Shown: positions 24,552 to 35,111 of the stretch, piece after piece
Position numbering within the stretch: position 1 is the first letter of the stretch
Layout of the letters: every line of letters begins with the position of its first letter
Notes under the pieces: model-generated
Seen by the model: the letters and a program-made list of their open reading frames with translations, nothing else
What the model was told of the DNA's origin: nothing
The model's database searches: none
Source of the DNA: Hawksworthiomyces lignivorus
Taxonomy: Eukaryota; Ascomycota; Sordariomycetes; Ophiostomatales; Ophiostomataceae
Direction of reading: 5' to 3'
Length of the DNA stretch: 64,000 nt
Assembly: GCA_002917075.1 (NCBI GenBank)
Contig: NTMA01000016.1
Coordinates: forward strand, 310,001 to 374,000
Translations under genes and position numbers: made by a program

Positions 24552-25776
24552 ATGCCCAAATCACGCATCATTCTGGGTCTCATGACCTACGGCCCGGACC
24601 CGGAGAAGGGTGCCCGGGTCACCGATCTCGAGGAGTACAAGAAGGCCCTGGACCTGTTCCAGTCGTACGGCTATGACGAGGTCGACACTGCGCGCCTCTA
24701 CGTAGGCGGCCTGCAGGAGGGCTTCACGCGGCAGGCCGGCTGGAAGGAGCGCAACCTGACGCTCGCCACAAAGGTGTACCCCGTCAAGCCTGGCGAGCAC
24801 AAGCCGGCGACCATAACTGAGCGCTTCGAGACCAGCCTGAAGGAGCTCGGCACCGATTCGGTGGATGTGAGTTATCAGCGACAGCGGGGCTGGGCGCCTC
24901 TCTCCCTTCTCTCCCCCCTCCCCATTCCCCCTCCCCGCGCGCCCTCCCCACACTACATCTCTGTTTAGGACAATTGGCTAAAACTAGACGTCAGATCTTT
25001 TACCTCCATGCCGCTGTAAGTAACCAACTGCCATTGACCGGTCGGAAACTGGATCCCGTCCTAACCATGCGTCACAGGACCGCAGCGTGCCCTTTGCCGA
25101 GACGCTCGAGGCCGTCGACAAGCTGCACAAGCAGGGCAAGTTCAAGCGGCTGGGCCTGAGCAACTTCACGGCGTTTGAGGTGGCCGAGGTGGCGCTGACG
25201 GCCAAGTACAACGGGTGGGTGCGGCCGAGCATCTACCAGGGCATGTACAACCTGATCCTGCGCGGCATCGAGGCCGAGCTGATCCCGGCCTGCCGGCGCT
25301 ACGGGCTGGACGTGGTCGTGTACAACCCCATCGCCGGCGGCCTGCTGTCGGGCAAGATCGCCAGCCAGACCGACATCCCCAGCGAGGGCCGCTACTCGGA
25401 CAAGTTCAACCGCGGCGCCTCGCGCGCGCGCTACTGGCGCGACGGCACCTTTGCGGCCGTCGACACGCTGCGCGCCACCGCCGACAAGCACGGCATCTCC
25501 ATGATCGAGATCGCCCTGCGCTGGCTCGTCCACCACAGCCTGCTCGACATCACCGGCAAGGAGTTCCACGACGGCATCATCATCGGCGCCTCCAGCTTCG
25601 CCCACCTCGAGTCCAACCTCAAGGACCTCGAAAAGGGCCCGCTGCCCCAGGACATCCTGGACGACGTCGACGCCGCCTGGCGCCAGGCAAAGGTCGACAC
25701 CCCGCCCTACTGGCACCTGGACCTCAAGTACACGTACGACACGCAGAAGGCGCTGTTCGAGCCCGGCGCCAAATAA
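24552..25776 (+). CDS. AKR7-type aldo-keto reductase (aflatoxin aldehyde reductase-like)
   Basis: NADPH-dependent cytosolic reductase of reactive aldehydes or ketones. Exons 24552-24866, 24995-25015 and 25078-25776 give 344 aa, all in phase 0. The middle exon is only 21 nt and encodes IFYLHAA, the core of the conserved D-x-FYLHAPD block; removing it would break the barrel. Catalytic residues match the family: DEVDTARLY contains the Asp and Tyr, LATKVYP the Lys, and YLHAADR the His. Cofactor-binding segments are KFKRLGLSNF, VVVYNPIAGGLLSGK and the IIIGASSFAHLESNL phosphate-binding region. The name follows AKR7 homology; the natural substrate is unknown. The gene has a good TATA box, and AATAAA at 25873 follows the stop. 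Confidence 0.93.
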
Positions 25777-26114
25777 AAGGCCAAAGGCTGTCGGCTGTCG
25801 GCTGTCGGCAGCGAGGGAGAAACTGCGCACTAGAATCGTAGAACTACAAACAACCTTCTAACTTTTGGAAATAATAAAAGCACATGTATTTTGTTCCATT
25901 TTTCTAAAGAAATCTGATGCATAGTGCTTGAACATGTGCCAATTTTAATTTTCCTATTCTTACACACGCCTGGAACGCCGGAAGATGTCTAAACAGTAGA
26001 AAAATATGACAGCAGAAAAAAAAAAAAAAGAAATAGGAAGAAACCCCTCAAACATGCAATGTTCTCCTAAAGCCCACCTCTCTCTCCCTTTCCAAACAAG
26101 CCCCCGCTTCGTTT
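25777..26114. other. Short spacer between convergent genes
   Basis: Contains the 3' ends of the aldo-keto reductase and the L1-domain protein, and a 14-A run at 26016-26029. No gene seen. Confidence 0.65.
25873..25878 (+). terminator. Poly(A)-signal-like AATAAA after the aldo-keto reductase gene
   Basis: AATAAA about 97 bp downstream of the stop, in an AT-rich 3' flank. Confidence 0.5.
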
Positions 26115-27491
26115 CTAGATGTCCATTGCCTTCTTGGCCGCGTTCTTCTGCTTCTTCAGCTTCTCCTTGTGCGCGGCGATCTGCTTGTCCAGGCCGGCGT
26201 CGCTGCTCTCGGGCAGCTGCTTGGCCTTCTTAGCAGGGCGGGAGTCCTTGGCTCCCTTCTTGGCTTTCGTCTCGGCGGCGTCCTTGCCGCCGGCCTTGTC
26301 CTCACCGGCCTCGCCGATGGCCTTACGCTTCTTGCCCACGTTGGCCTTCTCGCGGCGGGCGGCCTGCTTGGCCTCGAAGGCGGCCAGCTCAGCGGAGCCC
26401 GTCTTGAGCACGTCCTTGCCGCCCTCGAGCCACAGCTCGTCGGTCTGCCAGACGGGCAGCGCCATGGTGCGCGGGCCCTTGATGAAGACGGCCTTGACGT
26501 TCTGCCAGCGCTGGGGCACGAAGCGGCCCACCAGCTCGCGCGCGACCGCCTCGACGTTGGCGGCCACGTGGGCGGCCGGCCAGCCGGCCTGGCCCACCTT
26601 GACGGCGGTGTTGGTCGTCGGGCCCAGGTGCACGACGGCGCTGCCGAGGGCGCGCTCCAGCTCGGCGGCGATCTGCGCCGGCGACCGCGAGTTGGCAATG
26701 GCCTCGGCGACGGCGCGGGCCTGGCTGTCGCCGTCGTCGGCCGTCTTGCCCTTCTTGGCCGGCGCCTTGACGCGCTTGCCGTCAGGCCCGCGCGGCCGCG
26801 GCTTCAGCAGCACCACGGGGATGGGCCGCTTGGCGGTGGTCTTGTAAAAGGTCTTGCCCAGGGCCTTGGGCAGGCGGTTGACGATGCGGTCGTCGGCCAG
26901 GAAGACGTCGTGCTCGGCAAACAGCTTGCGCTGGGCCTCGTAGGCCTTGAACTTCTTGGTCAGGTGGGTCAGGTCGACCACGCGCGTGATGCGCTTGCGC
27001 AGCGCCGCGGGGAACGCCTCGTCTGCCACAATGTTCTTGTACGCCCGCTGCGGGTCGGCCGTGATCAGGCAGATGGTCGTCTCCTCGTCCGCGTTCAGCG
27101 GGTGCGGCACCACAATCTTGCCCGGCTGCAGCCGGTGCGAGTCCAGCACGTGCCGCTTCGTGCTCACCGTTAGCCAGATGGGCGTCTCGCCCGCCTCGCC
27201 GCCCTCCTCTGCCTCGCCATCGTCGTTGGCCGCATCGAAGAGACTGCGCTTGCCCGACTTTTCCAGGCCATCCTTGGTGGTCTTCTTAATGTACTCGAGC
27301 AGAGCCTTGGAGGCCGTCAGAACCTGCAGTATGGCCATGTCAGTACTTCGTCTGTCACTCTCTCCCTGTCTCCCTTTCTTTTCCTATTTTTTTTTTTTGG
27401 CCAGAGGCCCAGAATCTGCTCTTACCTGTGCTGGGTCAACCGGCGACGGCACGGCAGTGTCGGCTCTGGTAACTGCTTTGGATTCAGCCAT
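26115..27491 (-). CDS. Ribosomal L1-domain ribosome biogenesis protein (Utp30/Cic1/RSL1D1 family)
   Basis: Nucleolar L1-fold protein associated with pre-ribosomes. Model: exon 1 27491-27426, intron 27425-27324 (GTAAGA..CTGCAG), exon 2 27323-26115, 424 aa. Splicing gives the start MAESKAVTRADTAVPSPVD running into QVLTASKALLEYIKK. The L1 fold is seen as PIWLTVSTKRHVL, the ALRKRITRVVDLTHLTKKFK block, FLADDRIVNRLPKALGKTFY with the following KRPIPVVLLKP, and later VHLGPTTNTAVKVGQ. The C-terminal 100 residues are Lys/Ala-rich and probably nucleolar-targeting. Yeast has two paralogues, Utp30 (small subunit) and Cic1 (large subunit); the basic tail slightly favours Cic1, but I cannot decide. Confidence 0.87.
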
Positions 27492-29951
27492 GTTTGGGAA
27501 GCAAAGGCTAGGCTGATGGTTGTTCAATTCTCTGCTTCCTTTTTTTGCGTCTGTGAAGCTTCAACTTTTTTATGTGGGGCCTCTAGGAAAAAGAAGAGAA
27601 TGGCAGGAAATTATTTTTTTCTGCCAGGGCGGTGAAGACAGAAATTCGAGAGCGGTGGTCATTCTGCCGTGGGCGGTGTGTGGAATTCTTCAATTGCTTG
27701 TCGCCAGCCAATCAGATGCATCTTGAAACAGCCTTGTCTACAGTGGGTCTCGCGATCCAATGGCCGATGACGGTCGTAGTTGGGGTCATCGTGACGATCC
27801 AATGCCAGCCCCGGAATACGCGATTGCAGCAGAATTGCCAACAATGCGACATGAGGATGACGGCTGATGTTCTGGTTCTCTACCGAAAGTCTGCCTCATT
27901 TGATCGCGGGTTAAATTTGAAGGTAACTGTAGAGCACTTGGCCTTGTCTGCTAGGGACGTTTGAATTTACAGAGCACATGCTGTCAAGGTCAATTGCAGC
28001 TTTTGTGAGACGTAGACATGCGACAGTACAGGGCAGATGTACGGAGTAAGATTCGAGGCTTCACAAATGGAACAATATGGAAGACCACTGCTCGTCTTCC
28101 CTGGGCATTTCTCAATGTTTCCTGCCTTTCTTGAGGCGCCTCTCTGCAGCTATCTCTGCGGGCACTTGAGATGGAAGCATTCCGATCGACGCCGCGCTTC
28201 TCGTCTGACAGGGGTTCGGTCTCTTCCATTCCAATTCCCTGTGCGCAATAGGCGTGGCGTTTGCACTCGCGTAGATTGAATTCCATCATTCCCGAAAATT
28301 GCTCCCCAATACCCACATCTCAAAATAGAAGACAGAATCCTGCGCTCTTGGGGCTGGGGCGTTTCTTGTATCAGGTCCTGCACGCTGCCAACCTTGACCC
28401 TAAAAGCGGGCTCGCGACAGCAGGGCGAGCAGACCACACCCGCAGAATTGGAGCGGCCTACATGCCGCAGAAAGCAGCCATGCAGAGAAGCATTGGGATA
28501 TATTGCACAGCGACTCAAGTCAGCTCTGCAGTTGGATGCCGAAAGTGAGCCATTCAGGACGCGACAGGCAGGGTGCGTCGGGTCTTGGGCGGCTAAAAGG
28601 AAATGGCTGCGTAGTGCATTTCGCTTTGATTCAACTGCTGCTGGCGGAGAGCAAATCGTCGGATGGGGTGGGCTCTCTGGCTTCTGTATGGACCAAAGCT
28701 GGCAGGCGGGCAGGTGGGGTAGGATAGACGCGCCTCGCACCTGCCGCAGACGAGCGTGATTTCCTTGGCGGAGGTGGTGTTTTGTGTTTTACGAGTATTT
28801 TACGAGTATTAAAGCATATACGGAGTACATATTTGGAAGACTTGGAAGACTTGGAGAGAAAGAGCGTTGTGAGAGTTTTATGCACTTCCGCTCTTGCTGC
28901 CACTGGTCTCCCTTGGTGAAACAAGATAAAAAGGGAAAGAAGCTGGGGGGGCACTGCCTTGTGTTCTGAATTGCATCAAAGACGCGCTACATACGCACAG
29001 CTGTTCGCTTACACGCATTTTATCTATACTGCTGCAGAAGAACCCTATTGCGGTATGCTGGACCGAGCACGAGCAGAGATGGAGAAGCAGAGGCATATCG
29101 GTCTTGGACGTAATAGACATAGCTTTGTTGATCTGTTGATCCGAGTGCTCTAGGCCGCACTCTGCCTCCACTCGGCTCCTATTAAAGCACAATCACACTG
29201 TGGATGGGACCACTGGCGGGACAGATTACAGCAGGTACGCGTATGCTGTTACAGCGAACTTATAGGTCTATTAGGCGGCATATGCGCTATAATTTAGCGA
29301 TGTGTCCCCTGAAGCGACGCGTTCCAGCCCCGCTATAGAGACACGCCACGCCAAAACGCCAACGCGCTCTGCAATTTTGTGTGCAGCGAAAAAAGCGTGC
29401 GCGCCCGCGTCGTTCCCACACTCCACAGGGAAATAATTGACCGCGTCTTAAAGAGCGATTTCTCCCTTCCAATTTCCTCTCTGTCCTCACTCTTCCTCTA
29501 CCACACCAAAAGAGAGACCTTGACTCTTCTTCTGACCTTTTTCACGGCCCGTTTGGATCCTGCATGACGTTTGAGAAAACTTCAGCTCTTTGGATTTCTC
29601 TCTGTCTCTTCGACATCGCCCTTTTACACTCTCTCGACCTCTATCATACTTGTCGACTTACACGCCTGTTAACTAACTGCACATACTGCCAGTCACGCGG
29701 TGCACGATATCACTTCAGCAGTATCAAATTCCGCAAACTACAAAAACCACTCGAGATTTCTACTGGAACGCGACAGTTTTTATTTCAAACGGTGTTTCTC
29801 TTTTTCTTCCTGGTGGCTGTGCACGGAAATTTTGTGCTCCTTGTCTCCCTGGTCCAGTAGCTTTGGTGGTATCGCTCTTCACTTTTGCCTGGTCATGCCG
29901 TGTTTCGTTCGGTGACAACAATACGTAAACGAGAAGCACTTTCTTCTAGCA
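27492..29951. other. Long divergent intergenic region upstream of the FHA gene
   Basis: 2.46 kb without a recognisable gene. A 196-codon minus frame (28150-28740) and others have no family resemblance. Two copies of TACGGAGTA (28040 and 28819) and a direct duplication of TTTTACGAGTATT (about 28786-28812) are present. The right third is CT-rich and probably the FHA gene leader. Confidence 0.55.
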
Positions 29952-31830
29952 ATGGACTCTCCGCTAGGGAGCAAGGCGGCAGCTGAGCCGACTCTCCCCC
30001 AGGTGGCTGGCGTCAAGCGTCCAGCTCCCACTCTGCTGCCGCCCTTTGAGCCGCTCTCCTCCTCGCCTGGCTTGCCACGCATGATTAAGAGGGCCCGCGG
30101 CATCTCGAACGGCCCCAACGCCCAAAATGCCTACACCAAGTATCCAACGCCGGTGCCAACCTCCAGCACCGGCATCATGTCCTCTTCGCCTCCTGCACGC
30201 GTCGGGGCGCGGCCATCGCTGCAGCGGACGCAGTCTGCGGCCTCGGAGCGGACACCGCTGTGTGCCGTGCCGTCGATCGAACTGAACGAGAACGGCGAGA
30301 CGCTGCTGATGGGGCGGTCGAGCAACTCCTCCCACTACCAGCTCTCCGCCAACCGCCTGATCAGCCGCGTACACGTAAAGGCGCGGTATCTGCCAGCCAC
30401 GGAGCCCCTGGAGCCCAACCGCGTCGAGATTGTGTGCTGCGGGTGGAACGGCCTCAAGCTGCACTGCCAGGGCCGGACGTGGGACCTGAGCAAGGGCGAC
30501 ACGTTCACGAGCGAGACGGAGAACACCGAGATCATGCTGGACGTCCAGGACGCACGTGTCCGCATCCAATGGCCCAAGAAGGACCGGTCAGACTTGCTGG
30601 CAAATCTGTCCGACTCCTCCTGGGACTCGCCGCGGTCCAACAACGCCGTCAGCAGAAACAGCCGCAGCGCTGCCCCCGGCGCCCCTGGCGCCTCGGCTCT
30701 GCAGTCCAGCCCCCTGCGGCGACCCACCCGCATCGCCTCGCCCGAGAGCCCCACACCAGTGGGTATTCCCGCTTCGGGCGCCAGCCTGCAAGCGCTGCTG
30801 TCGCAGCACATTGGCAGCGACGAGGACGAGGACGACAACGGACCGGCCATCCAGATCTACGAGGACGGCAGCGCGGACGAGCTGGAGCTCCCCGCGCAGA
30901 AGCCGGGCGCGGCCGACGCGAGCTTCGCGACGGAGATCGTCGACAGCTTTTCCAGCGAGCTGAGCGAGCTGCACTCCGAAGACGAGGACGACCGCGGCAG
31001 CAGCCAGGAAGACGACCTGCACGACGACCCCGACGAGGAAAACGACCCCATCATCCACTCCTTCGGCCCCTTTGGCGCCAACCTCTCGAACCGCCTCGCC
31101 TCCTTCACCACCAAGAGCCCAAAGGTCGACCGGCCGCCGCTGAGCCGCATCCCGTCTGCCGACGGCTCCATCACCTCCATGGACTCGTCCTCCGCAGCAG
31201 CAACGGCTGCCGCGGACTCTCTGCGCGCCGCCCTGGGGCGGCGGCCGCACACCCCGCAGGGCGGAGCACACGCCAAGCACGGCGGCAAGGACATCAAGGA
31301 GGAGGACGCGGACGAGCAGGAGACGGGAGGCGTGGGCCTGGGCATCACCCTCGCGCCCGAGGTGCCGGTGCCGGTGATCAGCAGCAGCGTGGACGTGGAG
31401 ACAGTGCGGAATCATCTGATCAACCAGCTCGCCTTCTCGCGGCTCTCGTCCAGCCCGCTGTCGACCATCATGAACAACCTGCCAGCAGAGGAGCGCCGCG
31501 ATCTGACGCGCGACGGCCTGCGGCACATCATCGAGGGCACAGAGTGCGTGGGCGTCATCCCGCGGCAGGGCAAAGACGCGGCCGGCCAGCCGCTCGAGAG
31601 CGAGTACTATTACATCTCGCACCTGGATCCGGACGAGTCACGGAAGGCTGTGGTGGACGGGATGCGCAAGCCGAGCTTGCGAAACTGCCGCAAACAGCAC
31701 AAGGTAAGATGGAAAACCCTCCCCAAAAAAGCATGGTGCGGGGGAACGCAGAGAAGAAGAGGTCCAGAACGCGGTCCAACTAACACTGGGTCTGCAGCAA
31801 TATTATTGGAAGAAGCCAAGAACTCCGTAA
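29952..31830 (+). CDS. FHA-domain nuclear protein, Tos4/Plm2-like
   Basis: Putative chromatin-associated FHA protein. Yeast Tos4 and Plm2 are G1/S and replication-stress targets that bind promoters and histone deacetylases. Exons 29952-31703 and 31798-31830 give 594 aa. The last exon has only 11 codons and supplies QYYWKKPRTP, the conserved end of this family. The FHA domain is at about residues 110-210 with the phosphothreonine-binding signature GRSSNSSHYQLSANRLISRV followed by HV. The middle is disordered, Ser- and acid-rich (for example SDEDEDDNG and SELSELHSEDEDDRGSS). The C-terminal region with ETVRNHLINQLAFSRLSSSPL and DESRKAVVDGMRKPSLRNCR matches the fungal Tos4 tail. Role in cell-cycle transcription is inferred from the family. 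Confidence 0.86.
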
Positions 31831-33467
31831 CCAAAAATGACGACACCGCTCAACTAAAACAAAACGAGACAATACAAAACAACGAAAAATATTACTGCAC
31901 TGCTGCATATAATCAGCAGAGTGCATTTCCTTGTAATACGACAAAATCTGCTGCGAAAAGCCATACCCTCTTTCCTGCACCTACTTTGTCGGGGTTGCTG
32001 TGTTGCATAGCTTACGGCGTCTGCATGGTGTTTATTTTAATTCATTTGCATTTTGATAATCTTTATGGATAAGGCGGCTTGGTTGATATCATTTTGACTT
32101 CTTATTATTTTCTTTGGCCCCTTCCTGACGTCTTAGACGCTAGCGGCTCGGGGAGGCGACACTAGAAGGAGGAGGAGGTGATCCGTGTGTGTCTAACGTG
32201 TATACGTTGTGTACGCTTGTGGCGAGGATTCTGGGAGGGGATGGTTCTCGTGTACTCATATTAGTCTGTACGACCAAAAGAGAAGGGAACAAGACGGATG
32301 GGTATTCCGGGAAGGCTACATCTTGTAGATGAACAAGAAAAAAAGATGTTTCATTAAAAATCCCCAGCGAACGTGAGCTAAAGACCAGCGATGTCATAGG
32401 TGAGCAAGCCAAACTAATGGGGTGTTTTTTTAATCGTTTGCGACATTTCCGACGCTGCCTTCTTACGTCACTCCTCCGGAACGCAATTCTGTGATACGGA
32501 GATGGAAACAATTGACCTTCTTCGAGATTGAACAGATCTATTTTGCCGGACATCTCCAAAGAAGAAGGGCAAAAAAGTGACAAGTACTCGTTCACGACCC
32601 GCCATCCGATCCATCCGTTACATCCGCCAGAGATGGTGCTCGAATGGCCAAGAACAGGGGGGAATGGGATAGGAATGAGAAAGGAATGGGAGGGTAGTGA
32701 TGTGTTTGCTTGAAAAGCATCACGCAATTTTGCCTTTGAGACGGGACGCAGAGGGATGGAGACATTGGCTTGGGACTCGCTAGCGGCTTCTCCTAAGCAG
32801 AGCCCGGGAGCCCCAGCTGCATGGATCACGAAACGGTGGTGGCTCTGCTGCTGCGCTTGGGAGGTGGTGTGGTTTTTCACAGCGCGCTGCGGGAGAAGTA
32901 ATAAGCGCCTAGACTTTTCAGTGCCGAGAGCGCGATCTAGACAGACCGCTGCATGCAAATAGGACAAAAATCAGCCACGCCAGCGCAGAAAACCGACCCA
33001 TCTCCAGAGGTCTTTCAACCCTCCGATCTATTCCGCATCTGTGCTTTGGGGCATGACTCCCTGATTGCCTGGTGATGTCGATGTGTTCTCCCCTGATGCA
33101 GCAGCTACCCCCTATTGTATTAGCAGCTTTATTTCCTATTCCTGCCAGCGAGTGCCGCAAACCTCGCCACCGCCGATTGCGTATGGCACGCAGCGGGCTG
33201 TTGGCGGGGAAGCCCTTTTAGCATTTGGTATATAAGTGAAACGACTCGTTGCGAGAGAGCTGCGAAAAAAATGGTCTTGTGTCTTCTTTCGTCATTCGAA
33301 GAATACTACAATTCCATTGGAATATTTTGCCTCATCAAGGGCACAGCATCAACAAAAGCTATCTCACCCAAACTAATACACACATACACATCACCACTAT
33401 TGGGCTTAACACCCAACCACCAGCTGAACCTACAAATCTACAAGCAGCCTTGCATCCACAAACATCC
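31831..33467. other. Spacer between the FHA gene and the His/Gln-rich gene
   Basis: 1.6 kb. A 275-codon minus frame at 32140-32967 lacks an ATG at its beginning and any recognisable domain; I do not call it. TATATAAG at 33229-33236 is a good TATA box for the next gene. Confidence 0.5.
33229..33236 (+). promoter_or_regulatory. TATA box for the His/Gln/RS-rich protein gene
   Basis: TATATAAG lies about 230 bp upstream of the ATG at 33468, followed by an A/C-rich leader without strong structure. Confidence 0.5.
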
Positions 33468-34193
33468 ATGGCCTTGTCTTCCACACCGCCTGTGCTACAG
33501 GACAGTCCATCGCGGACCAGCCACTTCATGCACGGCCAGGACCCTCTCGCCCTCCTCGAGCGTGATCTCCTATCGCATCCCACAACGCGCCACTACCACC
33601 AGCACCACCGGCAGCACCCCCACCCCCACCACCACCGGCACCTCAGCCTCCTAGCCAGGGAGCAGCAGCAGCAGCAGGGGCAGCAGCAGGCGCCGCTGCC
33701 GCCACATTTTGGCGCTCACTTAATCCCCCCAACGTCCAGCGCGGCGGGCGGCCGCTCGCGGTCGCGCTCGCGGTCCCCCTGCTCCTCGCGCTCTCGCTCC
33801 CCCTCGCGGTCGCCGTCCGCCTCTGACCAGTCGGCGGTCGGCGGCCCCGTTGAGGGCGGCGTGCCGCGCAATCTATCGCCGGGCGCCCGCCGCTGCATGG
33901 AAGCCACCGCTGCCTGGACGCCGCGCATGGATCGGCGCCAGAGCTTCGACGGCCAGGAATACCGGCGGATCATGATGGTGCAGACGAACCCGGGGCTCAC
34001 ATGCGGGTGCCATCCCCCCGGGCTGGACAGCGGTGCTATCAGTCCCGACTCCGACAATGACGAGCAGCAGCAAGAACAGGACCAGCATGCGGCAAACGCC
34101 TACGCGCATGCGCTCGAGCACGGGCACGAGAACGACGATTACGCAGCCGATCGGGGGTTTAGCGAGAGCGTGCGCCGGGCAAGCACAAGTTGA
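33468..34193 (+). CDS. Uncharacterised low-complexity protein (His/Gln-rich, RS repeats)
   Basis: 241 aa from a single exon, starting at the ATG at 33468 (MALSSTPPVL). The frame is open further upstream, but the leader composition changes there. Visible parts: HYHQHHRQHPHPHHHRH, a possible metal-binding or disordered stretch (residues about 40-57); a poly-Gln run; an Arg-Ser dipeptide block at about residues 88-112; then a compact segment MDRRQSFDGQEYRRIMMVQT followed by a CGCH motif, which looks more conserved; and an acidic, Gln-rich tail. I recognise no named domain. The RRQS-x-D-x-QEY segment resembles short conserved stretches in other ascomycete hypothetical proteins (impression only). 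A good TATA box and coding-like composition support it as a real gene. Confidence 0.62.
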   Translation: MALSSTPPVLQDSPSRTSHFMHGQDPLALLERDLLSHPTTRHYHQHHRQHPHPHHHRHLSLLAREQQQQQGQQQAPLPPHFGAHLIPPTSSAAGGRSRSRSRSPCSSRSRSPSRSPSASDQSAVGGPVEGGVPRNLSPGARRCMEATAAWTPRMDRRQSFDGQEYRRIMMVQTNPGLTCGCHPPGLDSGAISPDSDNDEQQQEQDQHAANAYAHALEHGHENDDYAADRGFSESVRRASTS

Positions 34194-35111
34194 AGGGAGA
34201 GTCGAGATAAGAGAAAGAGTGCGAAAGCAAGCCCGCTTATGAATTAAAAAGCATAAGAAACGATCAAATGCAACAGAAACGGAGAACCTCCCTCAAAAAA
34301 AAAATAAACAGGGTCAGGCATACCAAATTGAACAGCGCAATGCGCAAATTGGGGCGCGCTTTGAAAAGGATTATACACCTTACCTCATTTACTTATGTAG
34401 GAAAGGATGGTTACAAAATATGGCCGCCGTTGCGTAGGGATTTACTTTTGCTATTTTTGATGACATGATACAGATTGTATGATAATAGTCAAATGAGCAC
34501 GGTCAAGTTATAAATTGAAGTTATTTCTTGGGATATGAAGTCAATTTCCAATGCATATCCTAAGCTAATACCGAACCTTGCGTTCTCCGCAGAGAAGAAA
34601 CACAAGATTGGTAGAAAATAAAACAAAAAATCGAAAATAGTTGGGTATCACCCTCAGCAAAGAAAACTTTCCAAATGGAGCTAATTGCTGGGGACTGGGG
34701 TCAAATGAACAGAGTGGACGTAATAAAAACAGTAGAAAAAAAGTACATGATGGGCGAGTCAAAAAACAAAATACCGCCTAATGTGAGGGTAACCTAAAGT
34801 GCTCCAATATTTGATAATGCATGAAGTAAGTCGCGACACTGTACCTCCGATACGTTTTTGCTTAGTGAATAGCAGAAGTATACAATCGAGGTTTTCGTCG
34901 TTTGCGTGTCGAGTTGCTGCAGAATGAGCATACCTCGAAGATCCATCCTAAAATAATGCCATAATAACCATCCAAGGAAATAAAATAACAGAAAGGGGGG
35001 GAAACAGAATGAGAAAGGCAGAATAAGAATGCCAGAAACACAAGAAAGAAGAGAGAGGGATTTCAAATCCTTTGACCATACCGGCTCGGCCGGCATGGTC
35101 GTGTGGGTGTT
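34194..35111. other. AT-rich spacer between convergent genes
   Basis: About 900 bp holding both 3' regions. The 100-codon minus frame at 34794-35096 follows the stop of the repeat-protein gene and is probably its 3' UTR. Confidence 0.6.

Noticed and set aside
28150..28740. 196-codon minus-strand frame in the long spacer
   Set aside because: No recognisable domain, no promoter or splice context; likely chance.
30260..31783. 507-codon frame overlapping the FHA gene
   Set aside because: Alternate-frame shadow; the FHA frame has the domain and a proper spliced end.
32140..32967. 275-codon minus-strand frame between the FHA and His/Gln-rich genes
   Set aside because: Begins at a TTG, has no domain and lies in likely leader DNA; not enough support.
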